NCBI RefSeq assembly: GCF_023715485.1
Contig: NZ_JAMBOF010000004.1
Span: 248,001-312,000, forward strand
From: Mesobacillus subterraneus
GTDB lineage: Bacteria > Bacillota > Bacilli > Bacillales > Cytobacillaceae
DNA: 64,000 nt
Direction of reading: 5' to 3'
Position 1 is the stretch's first letter; each line of letters begins with the position of its first letter. Below the pieces are notes generated by a model. It was not told the DNA's origin. It ran no database searches and was given only the letters and a program-made list of their open reading frames with translations. The translations under genes were made by a program, and so were the position numbers. Positions 43,803 to 53,300 of this stretch are shown here, one piece after another.

Positions 43803-43879
43803 TGTTTCCTCCTCAGGCTATTCTGTAGCCATTATAAAGGATTTGATGAGCTAAAACTATATGTAGCAAGAAATTAATC

Positions 43880-44256
43880 CAGAACTAAAAGCGCAAGCGC
43901 CTCGTTCAGCCCCGACAAGCGCTGGAGGGCCGACCGGTGAAGTCGTTCTTTGACTTCATTGGTAGGAGCGAAATCGAAATGTATAGCCGACTGTCCAGAA
44001 ACGCAGAAACTGGAGACTCCAACAAAGAAGCGCTTTTTGCTTCTGCCGGGGGAGTTGAAGTTTCGGAGTTTCTAGGAGGCGCAACTAGACAATTCGTAAA
44101 GCGAAGGCGACTGTTCAACTCCGAAAAGCGCTGGAAGGCCTGACAGTGAAGTCGTTCTTTGACTTCATTGGCAAGGACCGAAGCGTCTCGAGGAGTTAGG
44201 AGCCTCAGCTAGACATGCGACTCGAGGGGCTAGGCGCTGGAACTGTATTAAGAATA
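43880..44256 (+). repeat. Second dispersed repeat family, tandem duplicate
   Basis: Two related units share AAGCGCTGGA(G/A)GGCC, then GTGAAGTCGTTCTTTGACTT at about 43935 and 44148. The region ends CGACTCGAGGGGCTAGGCGC. This GC-rich, hairpin-prone sequence is a type I recall as common between genes in Bacillaceae. Open frames inside it look spurious. Confidence 0.7.
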
Positions 44257-44305
44257 CTACATGCAGTTATCCAGAACTAAACAATTTTATAATTTCCTTA
44301 ACACT

Positions 44306-44553
44306 AAGGCTCTGTTAAAGCCCAATGTTGTTTTTAATACCTGTTGATTGTAGTGGAAGGCGCGAAGACTCCTCCGAAAATGCTAACGCATTTCCATCGT
44401 GCGTGGGCAGGTTCGAGGAAGCCCAATCAATGTCCTGCGGGCTTAGCTGGTCAGGTGAGACCCCGCAGGAGCGAAGCGACGAGGAGGCTCCGCGCCAGCC
44501 CCGCGGAAAGCGAAGCGCCTGGAACGAAAATCAACAGCCTTGTTTAACAGAGC
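44306..44553 (-). repeat. Dispersed inverted-end repeat, copy 5 (opposite orientation)
   Basis: It begins AGGCTCTGTTAAAG and ends TTGTTTAACAGAGCC, and is the reverse complement of copies 1, 2 and 4 in its interior (AAGACTCCTCCGAAAATGCT). It ends five bases from the 3' end of the group II intron. With the second repeat family it fills 43803-44558. Confidence 0.85.
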
Positions 44554-44558
44554 CAACA

Positions 44559-46445
44559 ATCGAGTAGGAGGGGGTGATTAACCCCCGACCTCTCACACCA
44601 CCGTACGTACCGTTCGGTATACGGCGGTTCAATTAAGTGTGACGTAGAAATTCATATCTTTGATATAGACTTTTGAGCCCTCGATGACTCCAATAAGAGT
44701 TATCGAGGGTTTTGTGTAGAATTGGACTAGAGGCTATTCTCCAATATTTCCTTCTGGAGTTTCCCCATTCGTGTGCCTTTTGGTCAGGGACACCTAGACT
44801 TTTGAGTTTTCTTACTCTTGTCCTCGGATTCTTCCATTGTTTCCATTCAATCATACGAAGTCTTCTTCTAATCCACTCATCAAATTCTTTAAATTTACTC
44901 GGTGTATCAGCCAATGCAAAATATCCACACCATCCCGTAAGATATTGATTTAGTTTCTCGATTCTAACTTCCATAGGAATTGGTTTAGAACGGGAGGTTA
45001 GTTCTCGTATTTTAGCTTTAAGCCTTTTGATACTTTCATTTGCTATACGAACCTTCGGTATCCTATTAACCGTAAAGCTAAAGCCGAGGAACTTTCGTTT
45101 CCATGGGCGATCAACCGCTGATTTTCCTCTATTTACTTTGAGCTTTAATTTCTGCTCAATGAAGCATGTAATCGAGTTCATCACTCGTTCTCCAGCTTTC
45201 TTCGATTTCATGTAAATATTACAATCATCGGCGTAGCGGACAAACTTGTGACCTCTCCTTTCTAACTCTTTATCGAGCTTATCCAAAAGGATATTCGAAA
45301 GAAGAGGGCTCAGGGGACCTCCTTGTGGTGTTCCTTCTTCTGCATCATAGACTACACCATTTATCATGATTCCTGCTTGGAGATATTTCCGTATTAGTTT
45401 CAAGACCAACCGGTCTTGGATTCTACTTGCCAATATCCCCATTAACTTATCATGATTAACTTTGTCAAAGAATTTCTCCAAGTCCATGTCTATCACCCAT
45501 CTATAACCTTCACTTATGTATCCCCTTGCTTTACGAACTGCGTCATGACCTCTTCGGTTTGGTCTAAACCCATAACTATGTTCTGAGAAGGCTGGGTCAA
45601 AAAGCGGGGTTAGAACTTGGGCGATAGCCTGTTGAATGAACCGGTCTGTCACGGTAGGTATTCCTAGTAGCCTTACTCCACCATTCGGTTTCGGGATTTC
45701 GACTCGACGTACTGGGTTAGGTTGATAGGTACCTTTCCTTAAAGAATCACAGAGAGTGTCCCAGTTCTCATAGAGATGTCTTCGTAGGGATTTTACGGAC
45801 ATTCCATCTATGCCGTGACTCCCTTTGTTCTTCTCCACACGTTTAAGTGCTTCTATTAAGTTTTCCCGTGACAGAATCAGATCCATTAACATGTGATATT
45901 TCCCTTTCGACGTGAACGTAGAAGTCTAATTATGTTATTCCTGCTCCACCCTCATGAAGTCCCCTGTGGAATTCACCACTTCCTCCTTCAAGTAAGTCCT
46001 TTCGGATTGTCTGCTTCTACACAGGAATTGTATGCCTAGCTCTCGTTCTTCCTAATTGTTCAGTCCTTCCCTTACCATCTCGAGTAGGTAAGGTACTATG
46101 ACCTCTGCTGACTTCTGGTTGTTCAGCTATCTATTGCTAGATAGGTTACCAAGTGTACTTGGCATTTCAACCAGACCTCCCCGGGTAAGAGTACAGTCTT
46201 TCCCTCCATCTATCTGCTTCATTTACTCTGTACCATCTTGGGCAGTAAGGACTTTGTTTTGTTACGCAAACTCATCCAATGGTACCTAGCCTTATATGAA
46301 GTTCGTGTTCCTCAGACCGGAGGTTTGCCGCTCGCTTCCTTCAGATTCCGCGTCACCACGGACACCCTTGCGTTAAGCTAACCACTACTACTGCCTTCAT
46401 GGCTCGGGACTTGCACCCTATAGACTGCACCCATGCCGGGCGCAC
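44559..46445 (-). mobile_element. Group IIC intron (about 1.89 kb)
   Basis: The 5' end on the minus strand reads GTGCGCCCGGCATGGGTGCA. The 3' end has domain V (GAACCGCCGTATACCGAACG onward, about 44590-44632) and domain VI ending CCTCCTACTCGAT. Both closely resemble the Oceanobacillus iheyensis group IIC intron used for crystal structures (recalled). It encodes its own reverse transcriptase. The 5' splice site lies exactly after the T tract of the dfrA terminator, the usual group IIC target. Exact ends are within a few bases. The 590 bases 45893-46482 are intron domains I-IV and the terminator, not protein coding. Confidence 0.93.
44633..45892 (-). CDS. ltrA: Group II intron reverse transcriptase/maturase (LtrA type)
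   Basis: The 419-residue protein has the RT domain (about 1-290; DLEKFFDKVNHD, GTPQGGPLSPLLSNILLD and the catalytic FVRYADDCNIYMKS) and the maturase X domain (about 300-400; RIEKLNQYLTGWCGYFALAD). There is no C-terminal HNH endonuclease, as expected for class C, which inserts at single-stranded or hairpin targets. All active-site residues are intact, so splicing and mobility look possible. Confidence 0.95.
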   Translation of the reverse strand: MLMDLILSRENLIEALKRVEKNKGSHGIDGMSVKSLRRHLYENWDTLCDSLRKGTYQPNPVRRVEIPKPNGGVRLLGIPTVTDRFIQQAIAQVLTPLFDPAFSEHSYGFRPNRRGHDAVRKARGYISEGYRWVIDMDLEKFFDKVNHDKLMGILASRIQDRLVLKLIRKYLQAGIMINGVVYDAEEGTPQGGPLSPLLSNILLDKLDKELERRGHKFVRYADDCNIYMKSKKAGERVMNSITCFIEQKLKLKVNRGKSAVDRPWKRKFLGFSFTVNRIPKVRIANESIKRLKAKIRELTSRSKPIPMEVRIEKLNQYLTGWCGYFALADTPSKFKEFDEWIRRRLRMIEWKQWKNPRTRVRKLKSLGVPDQKAHEWGNSRRKYWRIASSPILHKTLDNSYWSHRGLKSLYQRYEFLRHT

Positions 46446-46478
46446 ATAAAAAAAGCAGCCCTTTTAAGGACTGCTTAA
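46446..46478 (-). terminator. thyA-dfrA terminator, interrupted at its end by the intron
   Basis: The stem AGCAGTCCTT/AAGGGCTGCT is followed by TTTTTTTAT and then directly by the intron 5' end GTGCG. The hairpin and T tract remain intact. Confidence 0.92.
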
Positions 46479-46482
46479 CCAA

Positions 46483-46968
46483 TTATTTGCGCTTATAGAT
46501 TAAAAACTCGTAGTCATATGGATTTTTTTCGTCCTTCAACCCAATTTCCCTTGTTTCTAATTCCCATTTATCAATGTCAAAAACCGGGAAAAAGGTATCA
46601 CCTTCAAACTGCTCGTGAATCATCGTCAAATATAGCCTGTCCGCTTTCGGCAATACTTCCTTGAATATTTCCGCACCACCGATGACAAATACCTCATCAT
46701 CCTTTTCACCGGCATACTTCATAAATTCCTCGATTGAATTCATGACCACGCAGCCATCAGGACTGTAATTTTCATCTCGTGTAATAACGATATTTTCTCT
46801 TCCAGGAAGGGGTTTGCCAATTGACTCGTACGTTTTCCTACCCATTGCGATCGGATGCCCCATAGTGACACGCTTGAAAAATTTCAAATCTTCAGGGAGC
46901 CTCCATGGGAGCTGGTTATGCAGCCCTATGACGCGGTTTTCATCCATTGCCCAAATAAGTGAAATCAT
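46483..46968 (-). CDS. dfrA: Dihydrofolate reductase
   Basis: The 161-residue enzyme reduces dihydrofolate with NADPH. It has the Met20-loop segment [21 protein letters not shown] at residues 6-26 with the catalytic Asp/Glu-equivalent, GRKTYESIG and the VIGGAEIF cofactor segment. It overlaps thyA by four bases (ATGA), so the two are translationally coupled. The downstream terminator hosts the intron. A normal chromosomal form; no resistance-type insertion is apparent. Confidence 0.95.
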   Translation of the reverse strand: MISLIWAMDENRVIGLHNQLPWRLPEDLKFFKRVTMGHPIAMGRKTYESIGKPLPGRENIVITRDENYSPDGCVVMNSIEEFMKYAGEKDDEVFVIGGAEIFKEVLPKADRLYLTMIHEQFEGDTFFPVFDIDKWELETREIGLKDEKNPYDYEFLIYKRK

Positions 46969-47759
46969 ACACTGACAACCCCTTTAATATGCGGATGTGC
47001 TTCATAATTTACCAATTCAAAATCATCATATTTAAAATCAAAAATTGATTTGACTTCAGGGTTGATTTTCATTTGCGGCAACGGTTTAGGCTCGCGTGTA
47101 AGCTGAAGCTTGACCTGGTCCAAATGGTTGGTGTAAATATGGGTATCCCCGAAAGTATGGATGAACTCGCCTGGTTCAAGGTCGCAAACATGCGCAACCA
47201 TCATTGTAAGCAATGCGTAGGAAGCGATATTGAATGGGACTCCGAGGAACACATCCGCAGATCTTTGGTAGAGCTGGCATGATAGCTTGCCATCTGCAAC
47301 ATAAAACTGGAACATACAGTGGCAAGGTGGCAAGGCCATCTTATTGATTTCAGCTACGTTCCATGCATTAACGATCATTCTCCGGGAATCGGGATTTGTC
47401 TTGATCGTATGGATCAGCTCTGAGATCTGGTCTACAGTCTCACCGCCTGCACCTGCCCAAGAACGCCATTGATGACCGTAAACAGGCCCGAGGTTCCCAT
47501 TATCATCGGCCCATTCATTCCAGATGCGGACACCATTTTCCTGGAGATATTTTACGTTTGTATCCCCATTCAAAAACCAAAGAAGTTCATGGATGATTGA
47601 TCTCAGGTGTAGTTTTTTAGTAGTAATCAGTGGAAATCCATCCTGGAGGTCAAACCGCATTTGATATCCAAATGTACTGATCGTGCCAGTACCTGTACGG
47701 TCTTCCTTTTTTATACCGGTGTTCAATACATGCTCACAAAGTTCTAAATACTGTTTCAT
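46965..47759 (-). CDS. thyA: Thymidylate synthase ThyA
   Basis: The 264-residue enzyme methylates dUMP using methylene-tetrahydrofolate. It has the catalytic Cys in [12 protein letters not shown] near residue 146, [19 protein letters not shown] and [12 protein letters not shown]. The length of 264 is the bacterial ThyA (E. coli-type) class. It is the first gene of thyA-dfrA. AGGCAGGG lies upstream of the ATG. Confidence 0.96.
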   Translation of the reverse strand: MKQYLELCEHVLNTGIKKEDRTGTGTISTFGYQMRFDLQDGFPLITTKKLHLRSIIHELLWFLNGDTNVKYLQENGVRIWNEWADDNGNLGPVYGHQWRSWAGAGGETVDQISELIHTIKTNPDSRRMIVNAWNVAEINKMALPPCHCMFQFYVADGKLSCQLYQRSADVFLGVPFNIASYALLTMMVAHVCDLEPGEFIHTFGDTHIYTNHLDQVKLQLTREPKPLPQMKINPEVKSIFDFKYDDFELVNYEAHPHIKGVVSV

Positions 47760-47929
47760 GAATTTCCCTGCCTTTCAAAACGTGCACTGATTCATTTTAT
47801 TTTAGCAATTAAATGGTTCATAGAAAACTCTCAAATGGATACTACTAATACTTTGCCGCGCTATGGCATAATTCCTGCTATACTTGCATTAGTAATCTTA
47901 TAATATAGTAAAATAATTCCATATTCCTA

Positions 47930-48631
47930 TTACTCGAGACCTTCAATATATTGATAAGTTTGAGGTGCTGCTTCCTTCAGAAGCCTTGCAGGCAATCCTC
48001 CGATGTAAAACATCGCGAAGCTTTCGGCAAAATATTCTTCTGGATAATCGAGAAAGTAAGCCCGCCCAGGAAACAGCAGTCGGCTTTCAGCTTTCCAGAT
48101 TTTCAAGAACCGTTCTTCCTCTCTGATTTGCCCATAAACATGGCGATCAAGGGAGTGAGCGAGTTCATGGAGCTCGAGATTTACAGAACCGTGCCCTTTT
48201 CCTTTCTCACTGCTGCCAATCTTCACAAGAACAATCCTGGAACCTCCGACTCCAGGTACCTGATCCCATGTACGACTCGATGTGTAACCCCGGGGAATGA
48301 TCCCTTTCAAATGCCTGGCAGATGGATTGTCCGTCAAATTGCCTTCAAATAACTTCACCTTGATATTGCTGTCAACAGCTTTTCTAATCATAGAATCTGG
48401 AAGGAGCATTAATCTTCCGATAATGCTGGCAGCCTCCTGCTGATCAAACTCCTCCTCAGGAAGGATGACCAATTTTCCTGCAATGCCTGCAGTTTCATCA
48501 TCAAGTGAAGCATATAGCAATGATTGTTTTGGATATTCATATAGGAAAATGCCATCCATATTGGCATTAGAGCTCCCAAGCAGGGTGAAGGAAAGTATGA
48601 TAACAATGAGGATTTGAATCATTTTTCGCAT
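47930..48631 (-). CDS. Secreted anthrax lethal-factor-like zinc metalloprotease
   Basis: The 233-residue protein has a signal peptide (MRKMIQILIVIILSFTLLGSSNA, cleaved near residue 24). A single domain then carries the zinc motif HELAHSLDRHVYG near residue 152 and a downstream Glu in YPEEYFAESFAMFY near 198. This matches the ATLF-like domain of lethal and edema factor relatives, including the Tyr-rich segment after the third ligand. Bacillus species carry such single-domain secreted proteins of unknown substrate. There are no translocation domains, so it is not a toxin complex as such. It lies between thyA and the Ter island. Confidence 0.82.
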   Translation of the reverse strand: MRKMIQILIVIILSFTLLGSSNANMDGIFLYEYPKQSLLYASLDDETAGIAGKLVILPEEEFDQQEAASIIGRLMLLPDSMIRKAVDSNIKVKLFEGNLTDNPSARHLKGIIPRGYTSSRTWDQVPGVGGSRIVLVKIGSSEKGKGHGSVNLELHELAHSLDRHVYGQIREEERFLKIWKAESRLLFPGRAYFLDYPEEYFAESFAMFYIGGLPARLLKEAAPQTYQYIEGLE

Positions 48632-48883
48632 TCATTATCTCCCTTTCCTGAGGTATGCAGACTTTAGATGTTATAAGGGTAATATAAGTGAATTATGATG
48701 GGATTTTTACGATCGGATTCTATTAAAATTATAACATATGATTGGTGGGCTGCAGGCTGAGAATTTTAGGAAGGTAACAATTCAGAAAAAATCCACATGA
48801 TCATTTTTTGAAATGAAATAATGGTTTGCTCTTATCAAATGATTAGAGCCAGTTTTGTCCTTGAAAATCCTGAATAAGGGCAT
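48632..48883. other. AT-rich intergenic region, no gene seen
   Basis: It lies upstream of the metalloprotease gene and downstream of the terD operon terminator. It should contain the protease promoter, but no clear consensus pair could be chosen and no open gene is present. Confidence 0.4.
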
Positions 48884-48917
48884 CAAAAAGACCCACCCAC
48901 ATGTGGATGAGTCTTTG
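48884..48917 (-). terminator. Terminator of the yceG-telA-terD-terD block
   Basis: GACTCATCCAC pairs with GTGGGTGGGTC, closing on ATGTG, and is followed by TTTTTGATG on the minus strand, about 80 bases after the last terD. Confidence 0.78.
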
Positions 48918-48997
48918 CTGTTATTAAAGGTTGTTACTGCATTGATTGTTGCTTTCTACTGTATTCGAAGAGCAACATTGTTTAGCAAAAGAGTTTA

Positions 48998-49576
48998 TTA
49001 AACTTCAAGTCCGAAGTTTCGGCAAAGAGAACCTAGCCCTCCTGAAAAACCGCTGCCAATGGCATTGAATTTCCATTCATTATTATGGCGGTACAGTTCG
49101 CAAATGATTACCGCGGTTTCAACAGAGAAGTCTTCACCTAGGTCAAATCGAAGTATTTCCTCGCCGTTTTCCTCATTTACTACTCTGGCAAAAGCGTTTG
49201 AGACCTGTCCAAAGTTTTGGTTTCTTTGTTCCGCATCATGAATCGTAACAGCGATCGCAATCCGATGTACATTTGAAGGTACTTTGGAGAAATCGATGAT
49301 GATCTGCTCATCGTCTCCGTCGCCTTCCCCTGTCCTGTTATCACCTGTATGCTCTACACCGCCGCTCGGATGCTGCAGCTGGTTGTAAAAGATAAAGTCG
49401 GAATCCTGCTTGCACTTGCCATTTTCATCTGCTAGAAAAGCGGAGGCATCTAGGTCGAAGCTGCTGCCGCCGGTATAGCGATTTGTATCCCATCCTAAGC
49501 CTACAATTACACGCGTAAGCCCAGGGTTTGTTTTTGTCAGATCAATCCGTTGACCTTTTGACAGGTTGATTCCCAT
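48998..49576 (-). CDS. terD: TerD family stress protein (copy 3)
   Basis: The 192-residue calcium-binding protein opens [20 protein letters not shown]. It has the DFDLD-type [11 protein letters not shown], the calcium loop [15 protein letters not shown] near residue 78 and C-terminal [18 protein letters not shown]. TerD proteins protect against tellurite, phage and envelope stress by an unclear mechanism. It is the last gene of the yceG-telA-terD-terD block. ATG at 49576 has GAGGGG eight bases upstream. Confidence 0.93.
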   Translation of the reverse strand: MGINLSKGQRIDLTKTNPGLTRVIVGLGWDTNRYTGGSSFDLDASAFLADENGKCKQDSDFIFYNQLQHPSGGVEHTGDNRTGEGDGDDEQIIIDFSKVPSNVHRIAIAVTIHDAEQRNQNFGQVSNAFARVVNEENGEEILRFDLGEDFSVETAVIICELYRHNNEWKFNAIGSGFSGGLGSLCRNFGLEV

Positions 49577-49628
49577 TACATACACCCCTCATTTCAACAG
49601 CATTTTTTTAATTAGAACCACTTAAAGA

Positions 49629-50246
49629 TTAAGTATAAGAACGGACAACTTCGCTCAGGCCGGAAGCATTTGTTCCAGTTCCTACTGCGGCGAATTTCCA
49701 CTCATTGCCGTGGCGGTATAGTTCCCCTACGATCAAGCTGGTTTTGCCACTATAATCATCTGTAAGGTTATACTTGATCATTTCCTGGTTGTTTGAAGGA
49801 TTCACCACGCGAATGAACGCATTGCGGATCATGCCAAAGTGCTGCTTGCGTTTCACGGCATCATAGATATTTACGACGAATACAAGCTTTTCAACATGGC
49901 TTGGAACCCTGTTAAGCTCGATAGAAACTTGCTCGTCGTCTCCATCCCCATCACCCGTTAAGTTGTCTCCAGAGTGGATTATGCTGCCATCCTTGCTTTT
50001 TAGGTTGCCGAAATAAACAACATCGTTATTGTTTTGCAATTTATCGTTCGCTCCCAGCATGATGACTGATGCGTCACAGTCGACATTCGCTCCACTGCCG
50101 CCGCCGCCGAACAAGCCGCCAAACAGTCCGCCGCCCCCGCCGCTCTTTTGAACCGGATCCCAGCCTAGTCCAACCATAATTTTTGAAAGTCCCGGATTTC
50201 CTTTAGTTAAATCTACACGCTGTCCTTTTTGTAAGTTAATTGCCAT
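49629..50246 (-). CDS. terD: TerD family stress protein (copy 2) with Gly-rich insert
   Basis: The 205-residue TerD paralogue differs from its neighbours by a Gly-rich insert (KSGGGGGLFGGLFGGGGSGA, about residues 35-54) where the others have a short Asn/Gly turn. The metal-site motif FDLD is replaced by VDCD. The main calcium loop HSGDNLTGDGDGDDE is intact. The insert resembles the linkers seen in some YceE-like proteins. It starts at 50246 with GAGGTGAAGG upstream and lies between telA and copy 3. Confidence 0.9.
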   Translation of the reverse strand: MAINLQKGQRVDLTKGNPGLSKIMVGLGWDPVQKSGGGGGLFGGLFGGGGSGANVDCDASVIMLGANDKLQNNNDVVYFGNLKSKDGSIIHSGDNLTGDGDGDDEQVSIELNRVPSHVEKLVFVVNIYDAVKRKQHFGMIRNAFIRVVNPSNNQEMIKYNLTDDYSGKTSLIVGELYRHGNEWKFAAVGTGTNASGLSEVVRSYT

Positions 50247-50305
50247 TACCTTCACCTCTTGTAAGTATTTTTTTAGATTTATTTATAAAAATGAGCAGTC
50301 TATCT

Positions 50306-51412
50306 TTATTGCTGCTTCACTTTTTTAAAATTTTCCTGCAGCTGCATCAAACGTTTTGTTCCTTCTTCTCTCATGCGCTTGTTTTCTTCCTCTATGGACT
50401 TTGTTTCCTGCATGCCCTTCATGATGATATTCCAGCTTTCTTCAATCGTCTCGATCTTAATGCTAGGGGCCCCTGATAATCGTGCAATATCGACACTCTG
50501 ACTTGAAATATTCTGTGCATTTCTCACAAGCATCTCATTTGTGCGGCGGTCAAGCTCATTCATGGAGTCTGCCACAAGCTTCTGCCTCTTGGCAGCCACG
50601 GCCTGAATCAAGCCATTTTTGAAGATAGGAATTGTCGTCACAAATGCCGAGTTGATCTTCCCGATCAGCTTTGTATTTCCTCGCTGTAACAGTCGGATCT
50701 GCGGTGCTGTCTGCAAGGCGACCATTTTTGCCATTTCGAGATCATAAATTCTCTGCTCAAGAAGTTCGACTGCATTGCGAAGAGTGTCAAGCTGCATAGA
50801 AGCCATCTGGTCACCTGAAGCTGCCTTTGCTTCAAGCTGCGGCAGCTGATTTGTTTTGAGTTCATTTACCTTTAGCTCGCCAGCCACTACATATTTTTCT
50901 AGTGTCATATAAAATTGATAGTTTTGCTCATACATACGATCAAGCATAGTTGTTGATTCAACCATTTCGCTCTGGTATTTGGAGATTTCCACGTATACAT
51001 TATCAATCTCCTTGCCCATCGTCTGGTACTTGCCAAAAAGCTTCTCAACCAGCTTTTCACTCTTCTTGAAAAGCTTGCCGAATAGGCCTCCGGATGTTTT
51101 CTCAAAATCCTTTTTGTCAAATCGGTCCATGATTTTGCCAAGCTGCTTCAGAAGCTCACCTGAGTCTTCGACCTTTGTGGTACGCATATTGCTAAGGATT
51201 TGGTCAGAAAATCTTGAAATCTCCACTGCTGGCTCTTTACCAAACTCAAGGATTTGAATCTGGTCACGCTCATCGATGCTGCGCGCCAGATTCTGCACTT
51301 CCGGCTCGTTCCTTAGTGCAAGCTTTAAATCTGATACCGATGCCTCGGTTAATTTATCATCTGGATTAGCAGTAACAAGGCTGACATCTTGATTTTGTGT
51401 TGGATTCATCAT
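50306..51412 (-). CDS. telA: TelA-like toxic anion resistance protein (YceH family)
   Basis: The 368-residue protein is mostly alpha-helical and coiled-coil, with the TelA signatures VSDLKLALRN, SGGLFGKLFKKSEKLVEKLFGKY near residue 105 and ALQTAPQIRLLQRGNTKLIGKINSAFVTTIPIFKNG near 225. TelA/KlaA proteins accompany TerD in tellurite-type stress systems. It starts one base after yceG ends. Confidence 0.92.
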   Translation of the reverse strand: MMNPTQNQDVSLVTANPDDKLTEASVSDLKLALRNEPEVQNLARSIDERDQIQILEFGKEPAVEISRFSDQILSNMRTTKVEDSGELLKQLGKIMDRFDKKDFEKTSGGLFGKLFKKSEKLVEKLFGKYQTMGKEIDNVYVEISKYQSEMVESTTMLDRMYEQNYQFYMTLEKYVVAGELKVNELKTNQLPQLEAKAASGDQMASMQLDTLRNAVELLEQRIYDLEMAKMVALQTAPQIRLLQRGNTKLIGKINSAFVTTIPIFKNGLIQAVAAKRQKLVADSMNELDRRTNEMLVRNAQNISSQSVDIARLSGAPSIKIETIEESWNIIMKGMQETKSIEEENKRMREEGTKRLMQLQENFKKVKQQ

Positions 51413-51413
51413 G

Positions 51414-53051
51414 TCAATCTCCCCTTAAATTTTTTAAAATCCCTTGAAAAATTACTTTTTTAATAATGGATGGTTCCTTGAATTCCTGTTCAAAAACGAC
51501 ATCTTCAAGCCAGTGAGAATCGAAAGCGCTTCCTTCGATGAAATTCTCAATATCGTTGTGGCCAGGTGGATTGTAGATGACCAGGTCGACACCAAATTGA
51601 TTCAGCAGCAGCAACAGTGCTGCATCAGACCTTGTCATCGTCCCATTTATTTCATTATTATATAAAATCACCTTAGGTACTTCCTGGGAATAATCAAATT
51701 TTTGCAGCATCTTTAAGATGTTTTCCGGCACCTGCATCGACTGGGTAAAAAGATAAATCCTCAGCTCTTCTTCGTTTTCACGATGCTGCGGCTTAAGCTT
51801 CGGGCTTACACAAAGATTTCTGATTGCTTCTGCCAGACCCTTTTGGAGGCCCGTCGGCAAATGGTTATACTTCCAGTAGTGGGTACCGGCCATTTTTTCC
51901 GGATCAAGCAGCCCGTCTTTCCCCAGAGCATTGCGGTAATGGAACCGAAAATCGCTGTTCGCTCCGGAGGAAAATGGAAAGCTTTTAATCAGCAATGTAT
52001 TCTCATGTCCCATCAATCCATGAAGACGGTCCCAGTACTCCCTGCGATTCCTGCTGACCCCGTTTATTTTTGAAAACAAAGCCGGAATCTTGACGGTTCC
52101 GCTTTTAACTTCAAAATTCGGACGGATCATCGCTTTTTCCCTGGCAAGCAAAAACAATTCGTCATAGGTTGTTTTCAAAGTAATTGCTGAAGGAGCATAA
52201 TCCCTTAACTGCCATGGTTTATATAAACCAGATCCTTCATGGTTCAGGATAGTTTCTATTTCTCGGGATGCCCTGTATGCAACCGTTGCTGTACGCTTCC
52301 GCTTTTCGGCAGGAAACGGCTCCGGTGCTTTCTTTTCAGGAAAGACATGGACGAAGGTCTGCTCTTTCCCTGGGTCGACCATCGAAAAAACGTCATTTCC
52401 ATCTGGGGTGAATGATACTAGGTCACAGCCAACTTTCATTAGGAAGTAAAGGAAATATTGATGGCTTTTCTTGTAATTCCCGTACCATAGGAAACTTGGC
52501 ATGCTTTTTTCCGGATCTGCATCCTTTAAAGCATTTTCCAGGTGGTTGAACGACCATTTTACGACATCGACAAGGACCCTTCTCAGCTCTGGACTCTTAA
52601 GTCCGCCTTCCTCTCTACTTGCAAAAAATTCCACCATCTGGATCGCTGCTTCTCTTATTTTCCGGTGAACCAGCGAATTACCAGCCGATATTAACAATTT
52701 TTCACCGTCCAGGAATGCGACAAAACGATTGATGGAGAGATTTTGGTCCTTATTTATATTGATAATCTTTTGGATTGATTGAAAATGAGCATTATCAATT
52801 GTTTTATCAAGCGAATCATCACTTAATAAGATTATGCTGTGTTTATGGACATAATCGTACAGCTGATTGTAATACTCATCTTCATCAAGTGGTATGCCAA
52901 TGAACCGGGCAAGCACCTGGCCGATATGCATGGATGTACCATCTTTCTGAAAAAGCGGGCGCTCACTTGCCGCCTTTTCCAAAAGGCCTAACCAATTGTC
53001 ATATGTAACCGGCAGTGTATGTATTTTTATTTGGTTTATCGATGGATACAT
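51414..53051 (-). CDS. YceG family protein (Ter-associated)
   Basis: The 545-residue soluble protein matches YceG by length and by its position directly before telA, as in the B. subtilis yceC-H operon. There is no recognised catalytic motif. The C-terminal region contains VILYNNEINGTMTRSDAALLLLLNQFGVDLVIYNPPGHNDIENF, a Rossmann-like pattern. Function unknown, stress-related by context. The start at 53049-53051 has GGGAAG upstream. A sigma-W-type promoter lies 137 bases upstream. Confidence 0.85.
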   Translation of the reverse strand: MYPSINQIKIHTLPVTYDNWLGLLEKAASERPLFQKDGTSMHIGQVLARFIGIPLDEDEYYNQLYDYVHKHSIILLSDDSLDKTIDNAHFQSIQKIININKDQNLSINRFVAFLDGEKLLISAGNSLVHRKIREAAIQMVEFFASREEGGLKSPELRRVLVDVVKWSFNHLENALKDADPEKSMPSFLWYGNYKKSHQYFLYFLMKVGCDLVSFTPDGNDVFSMVDPGKEQTFVHVFPEKKAPEPFPAEKRKRTATVAYRASREIETILNHEGSGLYKPWQLRDYAPSAITLKTTYDELFLLAREKAMIRPNFEVKSGTVKIPALFSKINGVSRNRREYWDRLHGLMGHENTLLIKSFPFSSGANSDFRFHYRNALGKDGLLDPEKMAGTHYWKYNHLPTGLQKGLAEAIRNLCVSPKLKPQHRENEEELRIYLFTQSMQVPENILKMLQKFDYSQEVPKVILYNNEINGTMTRSDAALLLLLNQFGVDLVIYNPPGHNDIENFIEGSAFDSHWLEDVVFEQEFKEPSIIKKVIFQGILKNLRGD

Positions 53052-53187
53052 AAAAGTCACTTCCCACTAAGCGCGAAAGTCTAAAGTTATAAGCAATTCA
53101 ATTGCTTTTTCAAATCCGAGTTAACAACCCAGCCTATATTTACCATCATACCATACATGGAGTCTTGTATTTCTATTTGTATTAGCT

Positions 53188-53216
53188 AGTACGTATGAAA
53201 ACGGAAAAAAGTTTCA
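53188..53216 (-). promoter_or_regulatory. ECF (sigma-W-type) promoter of the yceG block
   Basis: TGAAAC, 17 bases, CGTACT on the minus strand, with the T-rich stretch after the -35 that is typical of sigma-W promoters. It drives yceG-telA-terD-terD with a leader of about 130 bases. Confidence 0.82.
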
Positions 53217-53300
53217 ATTAATTCCACGTTTCCTGATTTTTCACCTTTATTCCTGTCCTTGCATATAGTTGAGTACTAAGATCAGGAAGGTGGACTTCAT

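Noticed and set aside
44325-44567. Open frames across repeat copy 5
   Set aside because: Repeat-derived, running into the group II intron end; no start signal.
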